The notes: a model not told the origin generated them from the sequence alone. DNA of 64,000 bases from Calothrix sp. PCC 7716 (GCF_019977735.1 NZ_AP025018.1:9304580-9368579), one strand, 5' to 3'. Shown: positions 46,995 to 56,014, numbered from the stretch's first letter. Numbers and translations: made by a program.

Positions 46995-49900
46995 ATGTTC
47001 GCAGATTTTTTTATTAAGCGACCCGTTTTTGCAATCGTCTGCTCCTTAATAGTTTTGGTGTCAGGACTAATTAGTATACCAATGTTACCTATAGAGCAGT
47101 ATCCAGACATTAGCCCAGTTCAAATTAGCGTCACTGCTAACTATGTCGGCGCCAGTGCCCAAATTGTTGAGGAAACCGTGACATCGGTTTTAGAGCGACA
47201 AATTAATGGGGTCGAAGGTATGAGATACATGAGTTCGACCAGCAGCAATGATGGTACTAGCACAATTACTGTTACTTTTGAGCAGGGTTATGATATTAAT
47301 GTTGCAGCTTCTGATGTACAGAATCGTGTTTTGTTGGCACAACCTAAACTGCCAGAAGTGGTACAACAAACAGGAGTTGCGGTTACAAAACAATCAAGCG
47401 GAATTGTTTTAGCGATGGCGTTATACAGTTCTGACGACCGCTACGATGATACTTTTATTAGTAACTATGCTGATTTATATGTGTTAGACTCCCTCAGACG
47501 TATAAATGGTGTAGGGAATGTTCTATCCTTTGGAGAACGTCGTTATGCTATGCGAATTTGGCTTGACCCAAATCGTCTTGCTAGTCGTAATTTAACGGCT
47601 CAAGATGTAGTGAATGCGCTTAATCAACAAAACTTACAATTAGGCATTGGTGCAATTGGACAACCACCCGCTCCCGAAGGGCAAAAGTTTCAGATCGATT
47701 TGCAAGCTATTGGAAGGTTACGAGAACCCAAGGAATTCGAGAATATTATTCTTAAAGCTGGAAATGACGGGACGCTGATTAAACTTAAAGATGTAGGGCG
47801 GGCAGAACTAGGTGCGGAAAATTACAGTACATTTGCTAGATATAATGGTCACATCTCTGTAGGCTATCAAATTATTCAAATTCCTGGTAGTAACGCCCTA
47901 GAAATTGCTAAAGCCGTCAAGGCAGAAATGGTAAAACTAGCAAAGAATTTTCCTCCAGGATTAACATACGAAATTCCTTATGATTCTTCGTTATTTGTTG
48001 AAGCATCTTTCTGGGAAGTTGTCAAAACGTTAATTGAGTCTATTGTACTAGTTGTGGGAATCATTTTCCTTTTCTTACAAGATTGGCGCACTACTATTGT
48101 TCCTGCAATTGTAATTCCAGTTTCATTAATTGGTACTTTTGTATTTGTCAAAGTATTTGATTTTTCGCTTAATAGTTTGACTTTATTTGGTTTAACCTTG
48201 GCAACTGGGATGGTTGTCGATGATGCGATTATTATTGTTGAAGACGTAGTTCGTTTGCTTGAGGAAAAAAATATCACTCCACGTCAAGCGGCTTCTGAAG
48301 CAATGCACGAACTGTTTGGAGCAGTAATTGCAACCTCACTAGTTCTCATGGCTGTTTTTGTTCCAGTTGCTTTTTTTCCAGGAACAACAGGACAGCTATA
48401 TAAGCAATTTGCATTAACAATTGCATTTTCTACTACGATTTCCACATTTAACGCCATTACATTTACTCCTGCGGTATCCGCGATGTTGCTACGTCGGGGA
48501 CAACAACCGCGCGGTTTGCTTGGCTGGTTTTTTGCAAGGGTAAATGACCTTTTAGACTGGATGCGCCGAGGCTATCAAAGTATTCTCGGCGCCGTCACCC
48601 GCTTTAAAATGGTTGTGTTATTGTTATTTACTGTGTTGTTGGTATTGACTGGCTGGTTGTATATGCGCGTCCCTCAAGCATTTTTACCAGAGGAAGACCA
48701 AGGCTATTTTGTTAACCTGATTCAGGGGCCTGATGGCGTTTCGTTAGACTACACTCGCTCGGTCGTGATGAAAGCCGAAAAGGAATTGCTCAATGTTCCT
48801 GAAATTGAGGGGGTGTTTGCAATGGGTGGCGTTAGTTTTAGCGGAAACACTCCTAATCGTGGACTAATTATGACTCCTCTCAAATCTTGGTCAGAACGAC
48901 AAAAACCTGAGCAATCTGTATCAGCAATTCTCAACCGGGTACGGGCGCCGTTAATGGGAATTCCGGAAGCGCCTGTTCTAGCTGTAAATCCTCCAACTAT
49001 TCAGAGTCTCGGCAGTGTAGGCGGCTTTGTATTTCAATTACAAGATCGAGGAGATCAAAGTAATCGAGATATTAATGCATTAGATAAAGCCAAAAACGAC
49101 CTAATTAGCCGCGCGAATCAGACCCCAGGATTGCAAGGAGTCTTTAGTACCTATACTGCTAATGCACCCCAGTTAATGGTTGAAGTACAGAGAAGTAAAG
49201 CAGAAGCTCTACAAGTTCCGATTAATGAAATTTTCAGCACGCTACAAACATTCATTGGTTCGCGCTATGTAAATGACTTCAACGAATTTGGGCGTACTTA
49301 CCGTGTTTACGTTCAAGCAGACTCACAATTTCGCTCGAATCCAGAAGATGTTGGTCGCTTGTATGTGCGCTCAAGGCAAGGAAACATGATACCCCTCAGT
49401 AACGTTGTAACAATAAAATCAACAACTGGGGCACAAACAATTAACCATTACAACCTTTATCGCTCGATTGAAATTAACGGAGCAGCAGCTCCTGGTTTTA
49501 GTTCTGGGCAAGCAATACAGAAAATGGAAAAATTAGCGGCTGAGGTTTTACCCGCGAATTTTGGTTTTGAATGGTCGGGTATCTCCTTAGAAGAAGTGGA
49601 ATCTGGCGGTATTGCTCCAATTATTTTCGGTTTAGGAGTATTTTTTGTTTTTCTGGTGTTAGCAGCGCAATATAATAATTTTGTCGATCCTTTAATCATT
49701 ATGCTTGCGGTTCCCTTAGCAGTCTTGGGAGCTTTGTCTGCTCAATCTCTACGAGGTTTGTACAATGATGTTTACTGTCAAGTTGGTTTAGTGATGCTGA
49801 TTGGATTAGCAAGTAAGAATTCGATTTTGATTGTAGAATTTGCCAACCAGCTAAGAGAACAGGGACTTTCAATTACGGCAGCAGTGGTACAAGCTGCACA

Positions 49901-50135
49901 AGCACGATTACGTCCTATTCTCATGACAACGGTTTCAACTTTAATCGGTAGCTATCCACTGCTTGTTGCAACAGGAGCGGGGTCTACTAGCCGACTGTCA
50001 TTAGGTACAGCGGTTTTTGGTGGGATGTTTGTTTCTACATTCTTGAGCTTGTTTGTAGTGCCAGTACTTTACATCGTTATTATCAACATTCGCCAACAGT
50101 TTATCAAATCGCGCGATTTGCTTAAACATCAGTAA
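46995..50135 (+). CDS. AcrB-type (HAE-1) RND efflux pump
   Basis: 1,046 residues from ATG 46995 (MFADFFIKRPVFAIVCSLIV), typical of HAE-1 pumps; an ATG 15 bases upstream is less likely. Helix 4 has GLTLATGMVVDDAIIIVEDV with the two proton-relay aspartates, and FAMGGVSFSGNTPNRGLIMT belongs to the porter domain. HAE-1 pumps export drugs or hydrophobic compounds rather than metals. Its outer-membrane partner may be the TolC at 7232; none is encoded here. Confidence 0.95.
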   Translation: MFADFFIKRPVFAIVCSLIVLVSGLISIPMLPIEQYPDISPVQISVTANYVGASAQIVEETVTSVLERQINGVEGMRYMSSTSSNDGTSTITVTFEQGYDINVAASDVQNRVLLAQPKLPEVVQQTGVAVTKQSSGIVLAMALYSSDDRYDDTFISNYADLYVLDSLRRINGVGNVLSFGERRYAMRIWLDPNRLASRNLTAQDVVNALNQQNLQLGIGAIGQPPAPEGQKFQIDLQAIGRLREPKEFENIILKAGNDGTLIKLKDVGRAELGAENYSTFARYNGHISVGYQIIQIPGSNALEIAKAVKAEMVKLAKNFPPGLTYEIPYDSSLFVEASFWEVVKTLIESIVLVVGIIFLFLQDWRTTIVPAIVIPVSLIGTFVFVKVFDFSLNSLTLFGLTLATGMVVDDAIIIVEDVVRLLEEKNITPRQAASEAMHELFGAVIATSLVLMAVFVPVAFFPGTTGQLYKQFALTIAFSTTISTFNAITFTPAVSAMLLRRGQQPRGLLGWFFARVNDLLDWMRRGYQSILGAVTRFKMVVLLLFTVLLVLTGWLYMRVPQAFLPEEDQGYFVNLIQGPDGVSLDYTRSVVMKAEKELLNVPEIEGVFAMGGVSFSGNTPNRGLIMTPLKSWSERQKPEQSVSAILNRVRAPLMGIPEAPVLAVNPPTIQSLGSVGGFVFQLQDRGDQSNRDINALDKAKNDLISRANQTPGLQGVFSTYTANAPQLMVEVQRSKAEALQVPINEIFSTLQTFIGSRYVNDFNEFGRTYRVYVQADSQFRSNPEDVGRLYVRSRQGNMIPLSNVVTIKSTTGAQTINHYNLYRSIEINGAAAPGFSSGQAIQKMEKLAAEVLPANFGFEWSGISLEEVESGGIAPIIFGLGVFFVFLVLAAQYNNFVDPLIIMLAVPLAVLGALSAQSLRGLYNDVYCQVGLVMLIGLASKNSILIVEFANQLREQGLSITAAVVQAAQARLRPILMTTVSTLIGSYPLLVATGAGSTSRLSLGTAVFGGMFVSTFLSLFVVPVLYIVIINIRQQFIKSRDLLKHQ

Positions 50136-50285
50136 GTGTAAAATATATTATATACAAAACTCATGTATTGTATTACTGAGTACAAAAATACTGAAATTGG
50201 AGTTTTCATAGGGCAAGTGCGTTATAGCATCAGCCCTTGTTCTGTTGGAACTTGAATAAAAAAATTTTCGTGCGGAGTGCAGAAA

Positions 50286-50302
50286 TTTCATCTTGATTTC
50301 AT
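50286..50302 (+). promoter_or_regulatory. CopR/RppA-type direct repeat box 11
   Basis: TTTCAT, CTTGA, TTTCAT, about 90 bases before the DUF2808 gene at 50392. Confidence 0.8.
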
Positions 50303-50391
50303 CGTGAGATGCCAAGCTAGTTAGAGGAAGCTTCATTCATCGTTGATGAATTGCTGATCTAATAAGAGTTCTTTTGATTATAGCAGTCAAG

Positions 50392-50871
50392 ATGATGCGA
50401 AAGTTAATTAATGTTAGTGTATTGGCTATAAGTACTATAACCATTATCTATACTGGTTATGCCAGCGCTAAAGTAAATGATACTAAACCCACTAATACTG
50501 AGAATGACACGCAGTTATTCCCAGCTCAATGGCAGCTTGTCAAACAAACTTTTCAAATACGTGTTCCTAAACGTGGTAAACCTCTGAAGCAGCTAATAAT
50601 TGAAACTCCCCCTACTGTAGCTGTAAGTAATGATATTAATGTTTTTGATGATAAAGGTCAAAAAGTTAACATCGATATTTCTGTTGATAATAGAAAAATC
50701 ATTATAACTTTTCCAGAGACTGTTACTTCTAGCACTAGTAAGCTTTTAGTCTCACTTAACAGAGTGCAACAGCAAATTAATGAATCAGGCACTGTCTACA
50801 GTTTATCAGCAAAAGTTATTGGAAGCGATGTAGAGGTTCCTATAGGTCAAGCTCAGTTTCGTAATTTCTAG
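50392..50871 (+). CDS. DUF2808-family secreted protein (copy 2)
   Basis: 159 residues from ATG 50392. The signal peptide ends near TGYASA. The mature part has QWQLVKQTFQIRVPKRGKPL, an ITFPETVTSSTSKLLVSLNR segment and the final VPIGQAQFRNF, which fit the DUF2808 outline but differ from copies 1, 4 and 5. No cysteine. It has its own box upstream. Confidence 0.7.
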   Translation: MMRKLINVSVLAISTITIIYTGYASAKVNDTKPTNTENDTQLFPAQWQLVKQTFQIRVPKRGKPLKQLIIETPPTVAVSNDINVFDDKGQKVNIDISVDNRKIIITFPETVTSSTSKLLVSLNRVQQQINESGTVYSLSAKVIGSDVEVPIGQAQFRNF

Positions 50872-50885
50872 AAAAGTAGGACAAA

Positions 50886-50902
50886 TTTCACCTTGATTTC
50901 AT
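50886..50902 (+). promoter_or_regulatory. CopR/RppA-type direct repeat box 12
   Basis: TTTCAC, CTTGA, TTTCAT (one mismatch), then TGTCAAACTAATAAATAGAG. It starts a leader of about 200 bases before the gene at 51138; a TAGAGG/CCTCTA helix is at its 5' end. Confidence 0.7.
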
Positions 50903-51137
50903 ACTGGTCTGTCAAACTAATAAATAGAGGTAGAATACCTTTTGGAACAACGCCTCTACAAAAGAAAATAAGTTAACGGTAAGTCAGTGGTAAACTTTAC
51001 CTGCTTCTATGTAAGTTCTATTGTAGGGGTGATGAATTCTGACTTCACCAAATTTTGATGTATTGATTGATAACAGGTTCATTCTTAAAAAGGAATCTGA
51101 TACTTTGCTATATTTGTTGATTAAATAAGGAGCTAAT

Positions 51138-51623
51138 ATGAAAAAAGCATTAATTTATACTGCTGTCGGCGCCATTGCTGCTACGCTTTTTATTCCTGTA
51201 AGTTACGCAAGTGCGAAAGATAACAATGGAACACTTCCTCATATTGATGGTAATTCACAGTTCCCTCAAACTCGCTGGTCAAATGTTAGACATACTTTTC
51301 GCATACATATTCCTAAAAATAGTCCAAGTGTTTCTCAATTAAATATTGAAGTTCCAAATACTTTAACCTGGAGTAATAATACTAATGACGTTATTGTAGC
51401 GAATGAAAATGGCAAAAAAATTAACGCCAATATTACTACTAATGGAAAGAGTATACTAATTGCATTTGCCAAACCAGTAGCTTCTAACACTAAGCTAGAA
51501 ATTGATATTAAGAATGTAAAGCAACTATTTCGTGGTAACGGACCTGTTTACAATATTAAAGCAACAATTGCTGGAAGTACAACAGATATACCTATAGGAA
51601 CAGCAAGATTTCGTGTAAATTAA
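51138..51623 (+). CDS. DUF2808-family secreted protein (copy 3)
   Basis: 161 residues. The signal peptide ends SYASA; the mature part has RWSNVRHTFRIHIPKNSPSV, an IAFAKPVASNTKLEIDIKNV segment and IPIGTARFRVN at the end. It is closest to copy 2 and shares its N-terminal Q-F-P-x-x-x-W pattern. No cysteine. AAGGAG lies 7 bases upstream. Confidence 0.72.
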   Translation: MKKALIYTAVGAIAATLFIPVSYASAKDNNGTLPHIDGNSQFPQTRWSNVRHTFRIHIPKNSPSVSQLNIEVPNTLTWSNNTNDVIVANENGKKINANITTNGKSILIAFAKPVASNTKLEIDIKNVKQLFRGNGPVYNIKATIAGSTTDIPIGTARFRVN

Positions 51624-51651
51624 TTTTTCCAAATTATTAAATAGTAATTAA

Positions 51652-51696
51652 TCATCTAATTTTTCTTGCCCTAAATAAGAAAAGTTAGATGATTTT
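51652..51696 (+). terminator. Rho-independent terminator after DUF2808 copy 3
   Basis: A 16-bp stem (one G-U pair) with a 9-base loop, followed by TTTT. Confidence 0.75.
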
Positions 51697-51772
51697 GCAG
51701 TAATTATACCATAGATGATTACAAGCAAATTTCAAAAATTATGCTTGAAATAATGAACTTTAAAACCTAAAA

Positions 51773-51789
51773 TTTCATTTTCATTTCAT
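51773..51789 (+). promoter_or_regulatory. CopR/RppA-type direct repeat box 13
   Basis: TTTCAT, TTTCA, TTTCAT, then AATAAATATAGAGG as -10 region and a leader of about 40 bases to the gene at 51855. Confidence 0.8.
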
Positions 51790-51854
51790 AAACAGCTATC
51801 ACAATAATAAATATAGAGGCTATCGATTAACTAAATTAAACAAGGAGAATAGAG

Positions 51855-52325
51855 ATGAAGAAATTGATTTATGCCACAGCTTTTACCTTAGTTCTTGCAT
51901 CTACAGTTCCTTCAGCTTGGGCAAGCAATCCAAATGATGCGAACATCACCCATCTAGGAAAAAGTGCTGCTATTCCTATAGATTCCTTAGTGCCAGATGC
52001 TACTCATAAGTTTGATGTTCATGTTCAAGGCAAAGCTGTTTCAGAATTGGCAATTGATATACCCGAAGAAGTAAGTGTTAAAGGAATTGTAGTCAAAAAT
52101 AAATCAGGGCAAAAAATTCCTGCGACAGTTTCAATAAATGGTCGAAAAGCAACAGTAGCATTTTCAGAACCTGTAGCTTCTGGAAACTCACTGACAGTCT
52201 TTATGAATGGAGTTGACGGTCCTGATTATGGACAAACTTTGCATTATCGAGTATCTGCAAAGTTTGTCGGAATGAATGGAGATATTTCTCTAGGTTTAGC
52301 TAGAGTTCAAACTTCCCGTGACTAG
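51855..52325 (+). CDS. DUF2808-family secreted protein (copy 4)
   Basis: 156 residues, very close to copies 1 and 5 (KKLIYATAFTLVLASTVPSA, NPNDANITHLGKSAA, VAFSEPVASGNSLTVFMNGV, SLGLARVQTS). The signal peptide ends SAWA. No cysteine. AAGGAG lies 9 bases upstream. Short leader from its own box. Confidence 0.78.
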   Translation: MKKLIYATAFTLVLASTVPSAWASNPNDANITHLGKSAAIPIDSLVPDATHKFDVHVQGKAVSELAIDIPEEVSVKGIVVKNKSGQKIPATVSINGRKATVAFSEPVASGNSLTVFMNGVDGPDYGQTLHYRVSAKFVGMNGDISLGLARVQTSRD

Positions 52326-52365
52326 ATTGCAAAATAAGTTAGTAATCTGAGGGTGGGTAGCTGAC

Positions 52366-52476
52366 ATCTTGCACCTGGTCTAGAAACCGGGTTTCTTGCG
52401 ACAAACTGCACTAAAAAAGCTTAATCTTTCGTACAGAAACCCGGTTTCTTTTGCCTTATTGTGAATGGTGCAAGAT
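52366..52476. repeat. MITE-like repeat with AGAAACCCGGTTTCTT palindromes
   Basis: A 10-bp terminal inverted repeat (ATCTTGCACC and its complement) encloses two copies of a 16-base palindrome-like unit (52382-52397 and 52435-52450). No gene is inside and no target duplication was found. The unit resembles dispersed repeats common in cyanobacteria. Confidence 0.55.
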
Positions 52477-52568
52477 ATAAGGTAGTGAATTTAACCTACC
52501 CTAGCTAACTTTTCGGTTTCGTCTCAAGCAAATAATTTTTCATTTCATTAGGTTTTGTAATTTTAATT

Positions 52569-52937
52569 ATGAAGACAATTATCATCCGAAGTGTATCAAT
52601 TTTTGCAATTCCTTTCGGACTAGCTGTGCTAAGTAATGCTTTTAGTAGCAGTGTTTACGCGCAGTCACAAGAATTTCCCAACACTAACACACAACAGCAA
52701 AATAGTTTCAGCAACAGTGCATGTAACTCTGTTCCTCCAGCAAGACCGACTGGTGGAGCAACTTCAACAAGGCTTCAAGTTTTACAACAATGTTACAAAA
52801 ATACTCCGAGAGGCACTATACAATCAACCGCAGGTGTTTGTGACCTACCTCCCGCAAGACCAACTGGCGGAGCAACTTTAAGAAGACTTGAAGCCCTTCA
52901 GGAATGTTATAGAAAAATGTCGCAAGGGAGTAAATAA
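52569..52937 (+). CDS. Small secreted protein with a duplicated Cys motif
   Basis: 122 residues. The signal peptide ends near SSVYA. The mature part has two near-identical repeats of about 30 residues: C-x3-PPARPTGGAT-x2-RLQVLQQCY (72% or so identical by eye to C-x-LPPARPTGGATLRRLEALQECY). Each unit has two cysteines. I do not recognise the family. Upstream is only a compressed TTTCATTTCAT at 52538-52548, not a full box. It lies among DUF2808 genes. Confidence 0.75.
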   Translation: MKTIIIRSVSIFAIPFGLAVLSNAFSSSVYAQSQEFPNTNTQQQNSFSNSACNSVPPARPTGGATSTRLQVLQQCYKNTPRGTIQSTAGVCDLPPARPTGGATLRRLEALQECYRKMSQGSK

Positions 52938-52972
52938 TTACTGATGTATCAATTTTTTCAAAATCACTGATA

Positions 52973-52989
52973 TTTCATCTTGATTTCAT
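52973..52989 (+). promoter_or_regulatory. CopR/RppA-type direct repeat box 14
   Basis: TTTCAT, CTTGA, TTTCAT, 150 bases before the DUF2808 gene at 53139. A folded RNA with a seven-T end (53019-53117) stands between them. Confidence 0.75.
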
Positions 52990-53017
52990 AATTACCTGTC
53001 ATTATGTAACATTAGTC

Positions 53018-53117
53018 ACTCAATATACTTCCTGCAAGCCTTTTTCATGAATTGGCTTTTCTAGACTACACCACACTTACTTAAGTTGAGTTATGCAGGA
53101 GTATATTGAGTTTTTTT
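53018..53117 (+). ncRNA. Candidate metal-responsive small RNA E or attenuated leader
   Basis: Bases 53019-53036 pair with 53094-53110 (17 bp with one bulge), and TTTTTTT follows at 53111. The helix starts at the expected +1. A small hairpin (53036-53040 with 53054-53058) lies inside. It should end transcription 20 bases before the DUF2808 gene unless read through. Confidence 0.55.
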
Positions 53118-53138
53118 ATTAAAACGAGGAATATATAG

Positions 53139-53609
53139 ATGAAGACATTAATTTATGCTACTGCTGTTACCCTATTTGTTGCATTTACAGTTCCTGCTTT
53201 TGCAAAAAGCCCAAATGATGCAAAAGTTACGCATTTAGGGAACAGTGCAGCTATTCCTAACTATGCTCAGTTTCCTGGTGCTACTCATAAATTTAATGTT
53301 TATGTCCAGGGTGAGGCTATTTCAGAATTAAGAATTGATTTGCCAGAGGATATAAAAATTAAACAAGGAATTGAAGTTCAAAATCAATCAGGTAAACGAA
53401 TTCCAGCAATGGTTGACATTAATACGAGAGAAGCAACGCTTACTTTTTCAGAACCAATAGCTGCTGGTAATTCTATTTTAGTCATGATGAACGGAATTAA
53501 AACTCCAGGTTATCAAAGAACTTGGCATTATCCGGTATATATCAAAAAAGTAGGAATGACGGAAGAAATTCCACTTGGTTTAGCGCGAATTCAAACTTAT
53601 GGTAGCTAA
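53139..53609 (+). CDS. DUF2808-family secreted protein (copy 5)
   Basis: 156 residues, close to copies 1 and 4: signal peptide to VPAFA, then KSPNDAKVTHLGNSAAIPN, ATHKFNVYVQGEAISELRID and LTFSEPIAAGNSILVMMNGI; it ends PLGLARIQTYGS. No cysteine. Its box is 150 bases upstream, behind the terminator-like fold at 53019-53117. Confidence 0.78.
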   Translation: MKTLIYATAVTLFVAFTVPAFAKSPNDAKVTHLGNSAAIPNYAQFPGATHKFNVYVQGEAISELRIDLPEDIKIKQGIEVQNQSGKRIPAMVDINTREATLTFSEPIAAGNSILVMMNGIKTPGYQRTWHYPVYIKKVGMTEEIPLGLARIQTYGS

Positions 53610-53651
53610 ATATTAAATATACAGTCAAAACTTAATGCAATATGTTTTACG

Positions 53652-53680
53652 AGCCTATAAACAGTAATAGGCTTTTTTTT
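53652..53680 (+). terminator. Rho-independent terminator after DUF2808 copy 5
   Basis: AGCCTAT and its complement (7 bp, 8-base loop) followed by a run of eight T. Confidence 0.85.
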
Positions 53681-53840
53681 GTTACCTAGTATTGCTAAAT
53701 TTTTGCAGTAATTGTACTGACTAATTTTGGTAATTATAATCTATATGAAGTAATTATAACCAAGGTAATTACTTAAGTAAAATTTATTTAATCTTTGCTG
53801 TCTTATTATGAAAACTAATTAATTAAGATAAAGCAAGAAA

Positions 53841-53857
53841 TTTCATCCTAATTTCAT
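53841..53857 (+). promoter_or_regulatory. CopR/RppA-type direct repeat box 15 (sbnA-like promoter)
   Basis: TTTCAT, CCTAA, TTTCAT. The leader to the gene at 53993 is about 107 bases and holds a 9-bp helix ATTTGGTTA/TAACCAAAT. Confidence 0.75.
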
Positions 53858-53992
53858 ATTTAGTTGTAAAGATAATAAATGGGTGTACAGATAATCGTTC
53901 AAGATTATTCACAAACATAAATTTGGTTATGCTGCTACATTTTAACCAAATAACAATTAAGCTATTTTAATTTTGAGTAAGAGAGTAATAAA

Positions 53993-54982
53993 ATGATTCA
54001 TGATTCGATAGTAAGTTGTGTTGGAACAACACCGCTAGTTCGTTTGCGTCGGCTATTTCCTCAAGATGGTGTTGATGTAATTGCTAAATTAGAGTTTTTG
54101 AATCCTGGTGGTAGTGTAAAAGACCGTCCCGCTAAATTTATTGTGGAAAAGGGATTGCAAGACGGTACAATTACCAGCGAAACTCATTTGATTGAAAGCA
54201 CATCTGGTAATTTGGGTATCGCATTAGCTATGATGGCACGAATTTATAAGCTTTCCTTCACCTGCGTAGTAGACCCAAAAATATCACCCACCAATTTACA
54301 AATACTGAGACAATTAGGCGCCAATATTGATATGGTGCAAGAACCAGATGACCAAGGAGGATATCTGAAAACGCGGATACAGAGAGTGCATCAATTACGT
54401 AAAGTGATTCCTCACTGTTTATGGATTAATCAGTATGCGAACCAACTGAATTGGCAAGCACATTACAATGGGATTGGCGGTGAAATAATTGAGAACTTGG
54501 ATGGTAATATTGATTGTCTTGTAATTGCTGTTAGTACTACAGGAACAATTTTAGGAGTAGCTCGTCGTTTACGTGAGAAGTTTCCCAAATTACGAGTTAT
54601 TGCTGTTGATGCTGCCGGTTCAGTAATTTTTGGTGCTAATCCTGGAGTTCGTGATTTACCTGGTATTGGTTCGAGTCGCGTTCCGGAACTATTGAGCAGG
54701 GCTGAAATTGATGAAGTTGTTTATGTCAATGATTTAGAATCGATGCAAGGGTGCCGTGAATTAGTCGCAAAAGAAGGTATTTTTGCTGGTGGTTCATCTG
54801 GTTCTGTAGTTGCCGCTATCCAAAAGCTTCTTCCTACTTTCCCACAATCCTACCGCGTCTTGACACTGTTCCCAGACCGAGGAGAACGCTATCTTGATTT
54901 AGTTTATGATGACGCTTGGGTTGCAAAAATTCAACGTCGTACAATGGAAGCCCAAATTCAAATACCACCAGTGCTTGCTTAA
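53993..54982 (+). CDS. SbnA-like PLP enzyme (O-phosphoserine/glutamate aminocarboxyethyl transferase family)
   Basis: 329 residues of the cysteine-synthase fold. It starts SIVSCVGTTPLVRLRRL; the PLP lysine is in NPGGSVKDRPAKFI (near 44), the substrate loop is ESTSGNLGIALAM, the phosphate loop STTGTILGVARR, and GIFAGGSSGSVVAAI lies at the cofactor Ser. It matches SbnA (which makes N-(1-amino-1-carboxy-2-ethyl)-glutamate, a diaminopropionate precursor) better than plain CysK, in my judgement. No sbnB partner is seen. The metal-response box and the following exporter suggest a secreted metal ligand. Confidence 0.8.
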   Translation: MIHDSIVSCVGTTPLVRLRRLFPQDGVDVIAKLEFLNPGGSVKDRPAKFIVEKGLQDGTITSETHLIESTSGNLGIALAMMARIYKLSFTCVVDPKISPTNLQILRQLGANIDMVQEPDDQGGYLKTRIQRVHQLRKVIPHCLWINQYANQLNWQAHYNGIGGEIIENLDGNIDCLVIAVSTTGTILGVARRLREKFPKLRVIAVDAAGSVIFGANPGVRDLPGIGSSRVPELLSRAEIDEVVYVNDLESMQGCRELVAKEGIFAGGSSGSVVAAIQKLLPTFPQSYRVLTLFPDRGERYLDLVYDDAWVAKIQRRTMEAQIQIPPVLA

Positions 54983-55016
54983 ATAAGTATTTTCGTTAGT
55001 TAAGTAGTTGGTATTT

Positions 55017-55070
55017 AAAGTTATGAGTTATTAGCATTACCTTCAATCTTTTAACCCATAACTTTTATTT
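55017..55070 (+). terminator. Terminator-like hairpin after sbnA-like gene
   Basis: AAAGTTATGAGTTA pairs with its near-complement at 55052-55065 (13 of 14), followed by TATTT. The loop is 21 bases. Confidence 0.5.
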
Positions 55071-55105
55071 GGAATATTTATACAAACAAATCTTAAGGAT
55101 TTTGA

Positions 55106-56014
55106 ATGGTTTTTTTAGCAAATTTTCAAGGAGAATTAGCAGCGTTAGGAGTAGCATTTTTATGGGCGCTGACTTCAATAGTTTACAGTAAACTGGGTAA
55201 GAAAATTCCTCCACTATTGATGAATTTAAGTAAAGGAGGAATTGCTATTGCTTTAATTATCTTCACAATTCTACTAAGTGGTCAGCAACTACTACCAAGC
55301 ATAAACCTAATTCCTTTTATGCTCTTAGTTCTGAGCGGTGCAGTGGGAATTGGTATTGGTGATACTGCTTATTTCTCAGCCTTAAATCGTTTAGGGGCAC
55401 GTCGAACGCTGCTGCTGAAAACATTAGGACCACCTTTGGCTGCTATTACGTCTACTATATTTTTAAAAGAACAGTTGTCCTATACAGCCTGGGTAGGTAT
55501 ATTGTTAACTGTCTTAGGTGTGGCTTGGGTAATTAGTGAACGAGCTACAAATGTGACGGGTACAAATAAGCAACTCATTCCAGGTGTCGGTTTTGCCCTT
55601 CTTTCCGCCTTCACGGATGCACTAGGCGCCGTTTTTTCTCGTGCTGCGCTCACAGATACAAGTGTTACTCCCTTATGGAGCGCGATGGTGCGACTTATAG
55701 GAGGAGCGTTAATACTCTTACTTTGGCTGGTGCTGGAACGAAAACCAGTTGGTGTACCAGTAAAAGAACTACGTTCTGGTAAATTATTGGGCATAATTAC
55801 TTTGTGTGCATTTCTCAGCACTTATCTAGGCTTTTGGCTGCAACAGATTTCTCTCAAATTTACTACTGCTGGTGTTGCTAAATCTTTAGGCGCCACAAGT
55901 CCAATATTTGTGATACCAATCACTTTCTTTTTAGGTGATGTTGTTACGATACGGGCAATACTTGGCGTATTTGTTGCTGTTGCAGGGGTTGGGTTACTAT
56001 TTATCTACCGTTAG
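55106..56014 (+). CDS. EamA/DMT-family exporter
   Basis: 302 residues, ten membrane helices and two EamA repeats (about 10-145 and 160-300). The first repeat ends in the typical KEQLSYTAWVGILLTVLGVA; the second has AKSLGATSPIFVIPITFFLG. AAGGA lies 9 bases upstream. DMT proteins export small metabolites; in Pseudomonas a DMT protein (CntI) exports the metallophore pseudopaline. The partner role with the SbnA-like enzyme is inferred from adjacency. Confidence 0.9.
   Translation: MVFLANFQGELAALGVAFLWALTSIVYSKLGKKIPPLLMNLSKGGIAIALIIFTILLSGQQLLPSINLIPFMLLVLSGAVGIGIGDTAYFSALNRLGARRTLLLKTLGPPLAAITSTIFLKEQLSYTAWVGILLTVLGVAWVISERATNVTGTNKQLIPGVGFALLSAFTDALGAVFSRAALTDTSVTPLWSAMVRLIGGALILLLWLVLERKPVGVPVKELRSGKLLGIITLCAFLSTYLGFWLQQISLKFTTAGVAKSLGATSPIFVIPITFFLGDVVTIRAILGVFVAVAGVGLLFIYR

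Noticed and set aside
52531-52550. Possible nineteenth direct-repeat box before the Cys-repeat gene
   Set aside because: The two TTTCAT units overlap (TTTCATTTCAT), so the 11-base period is lost.
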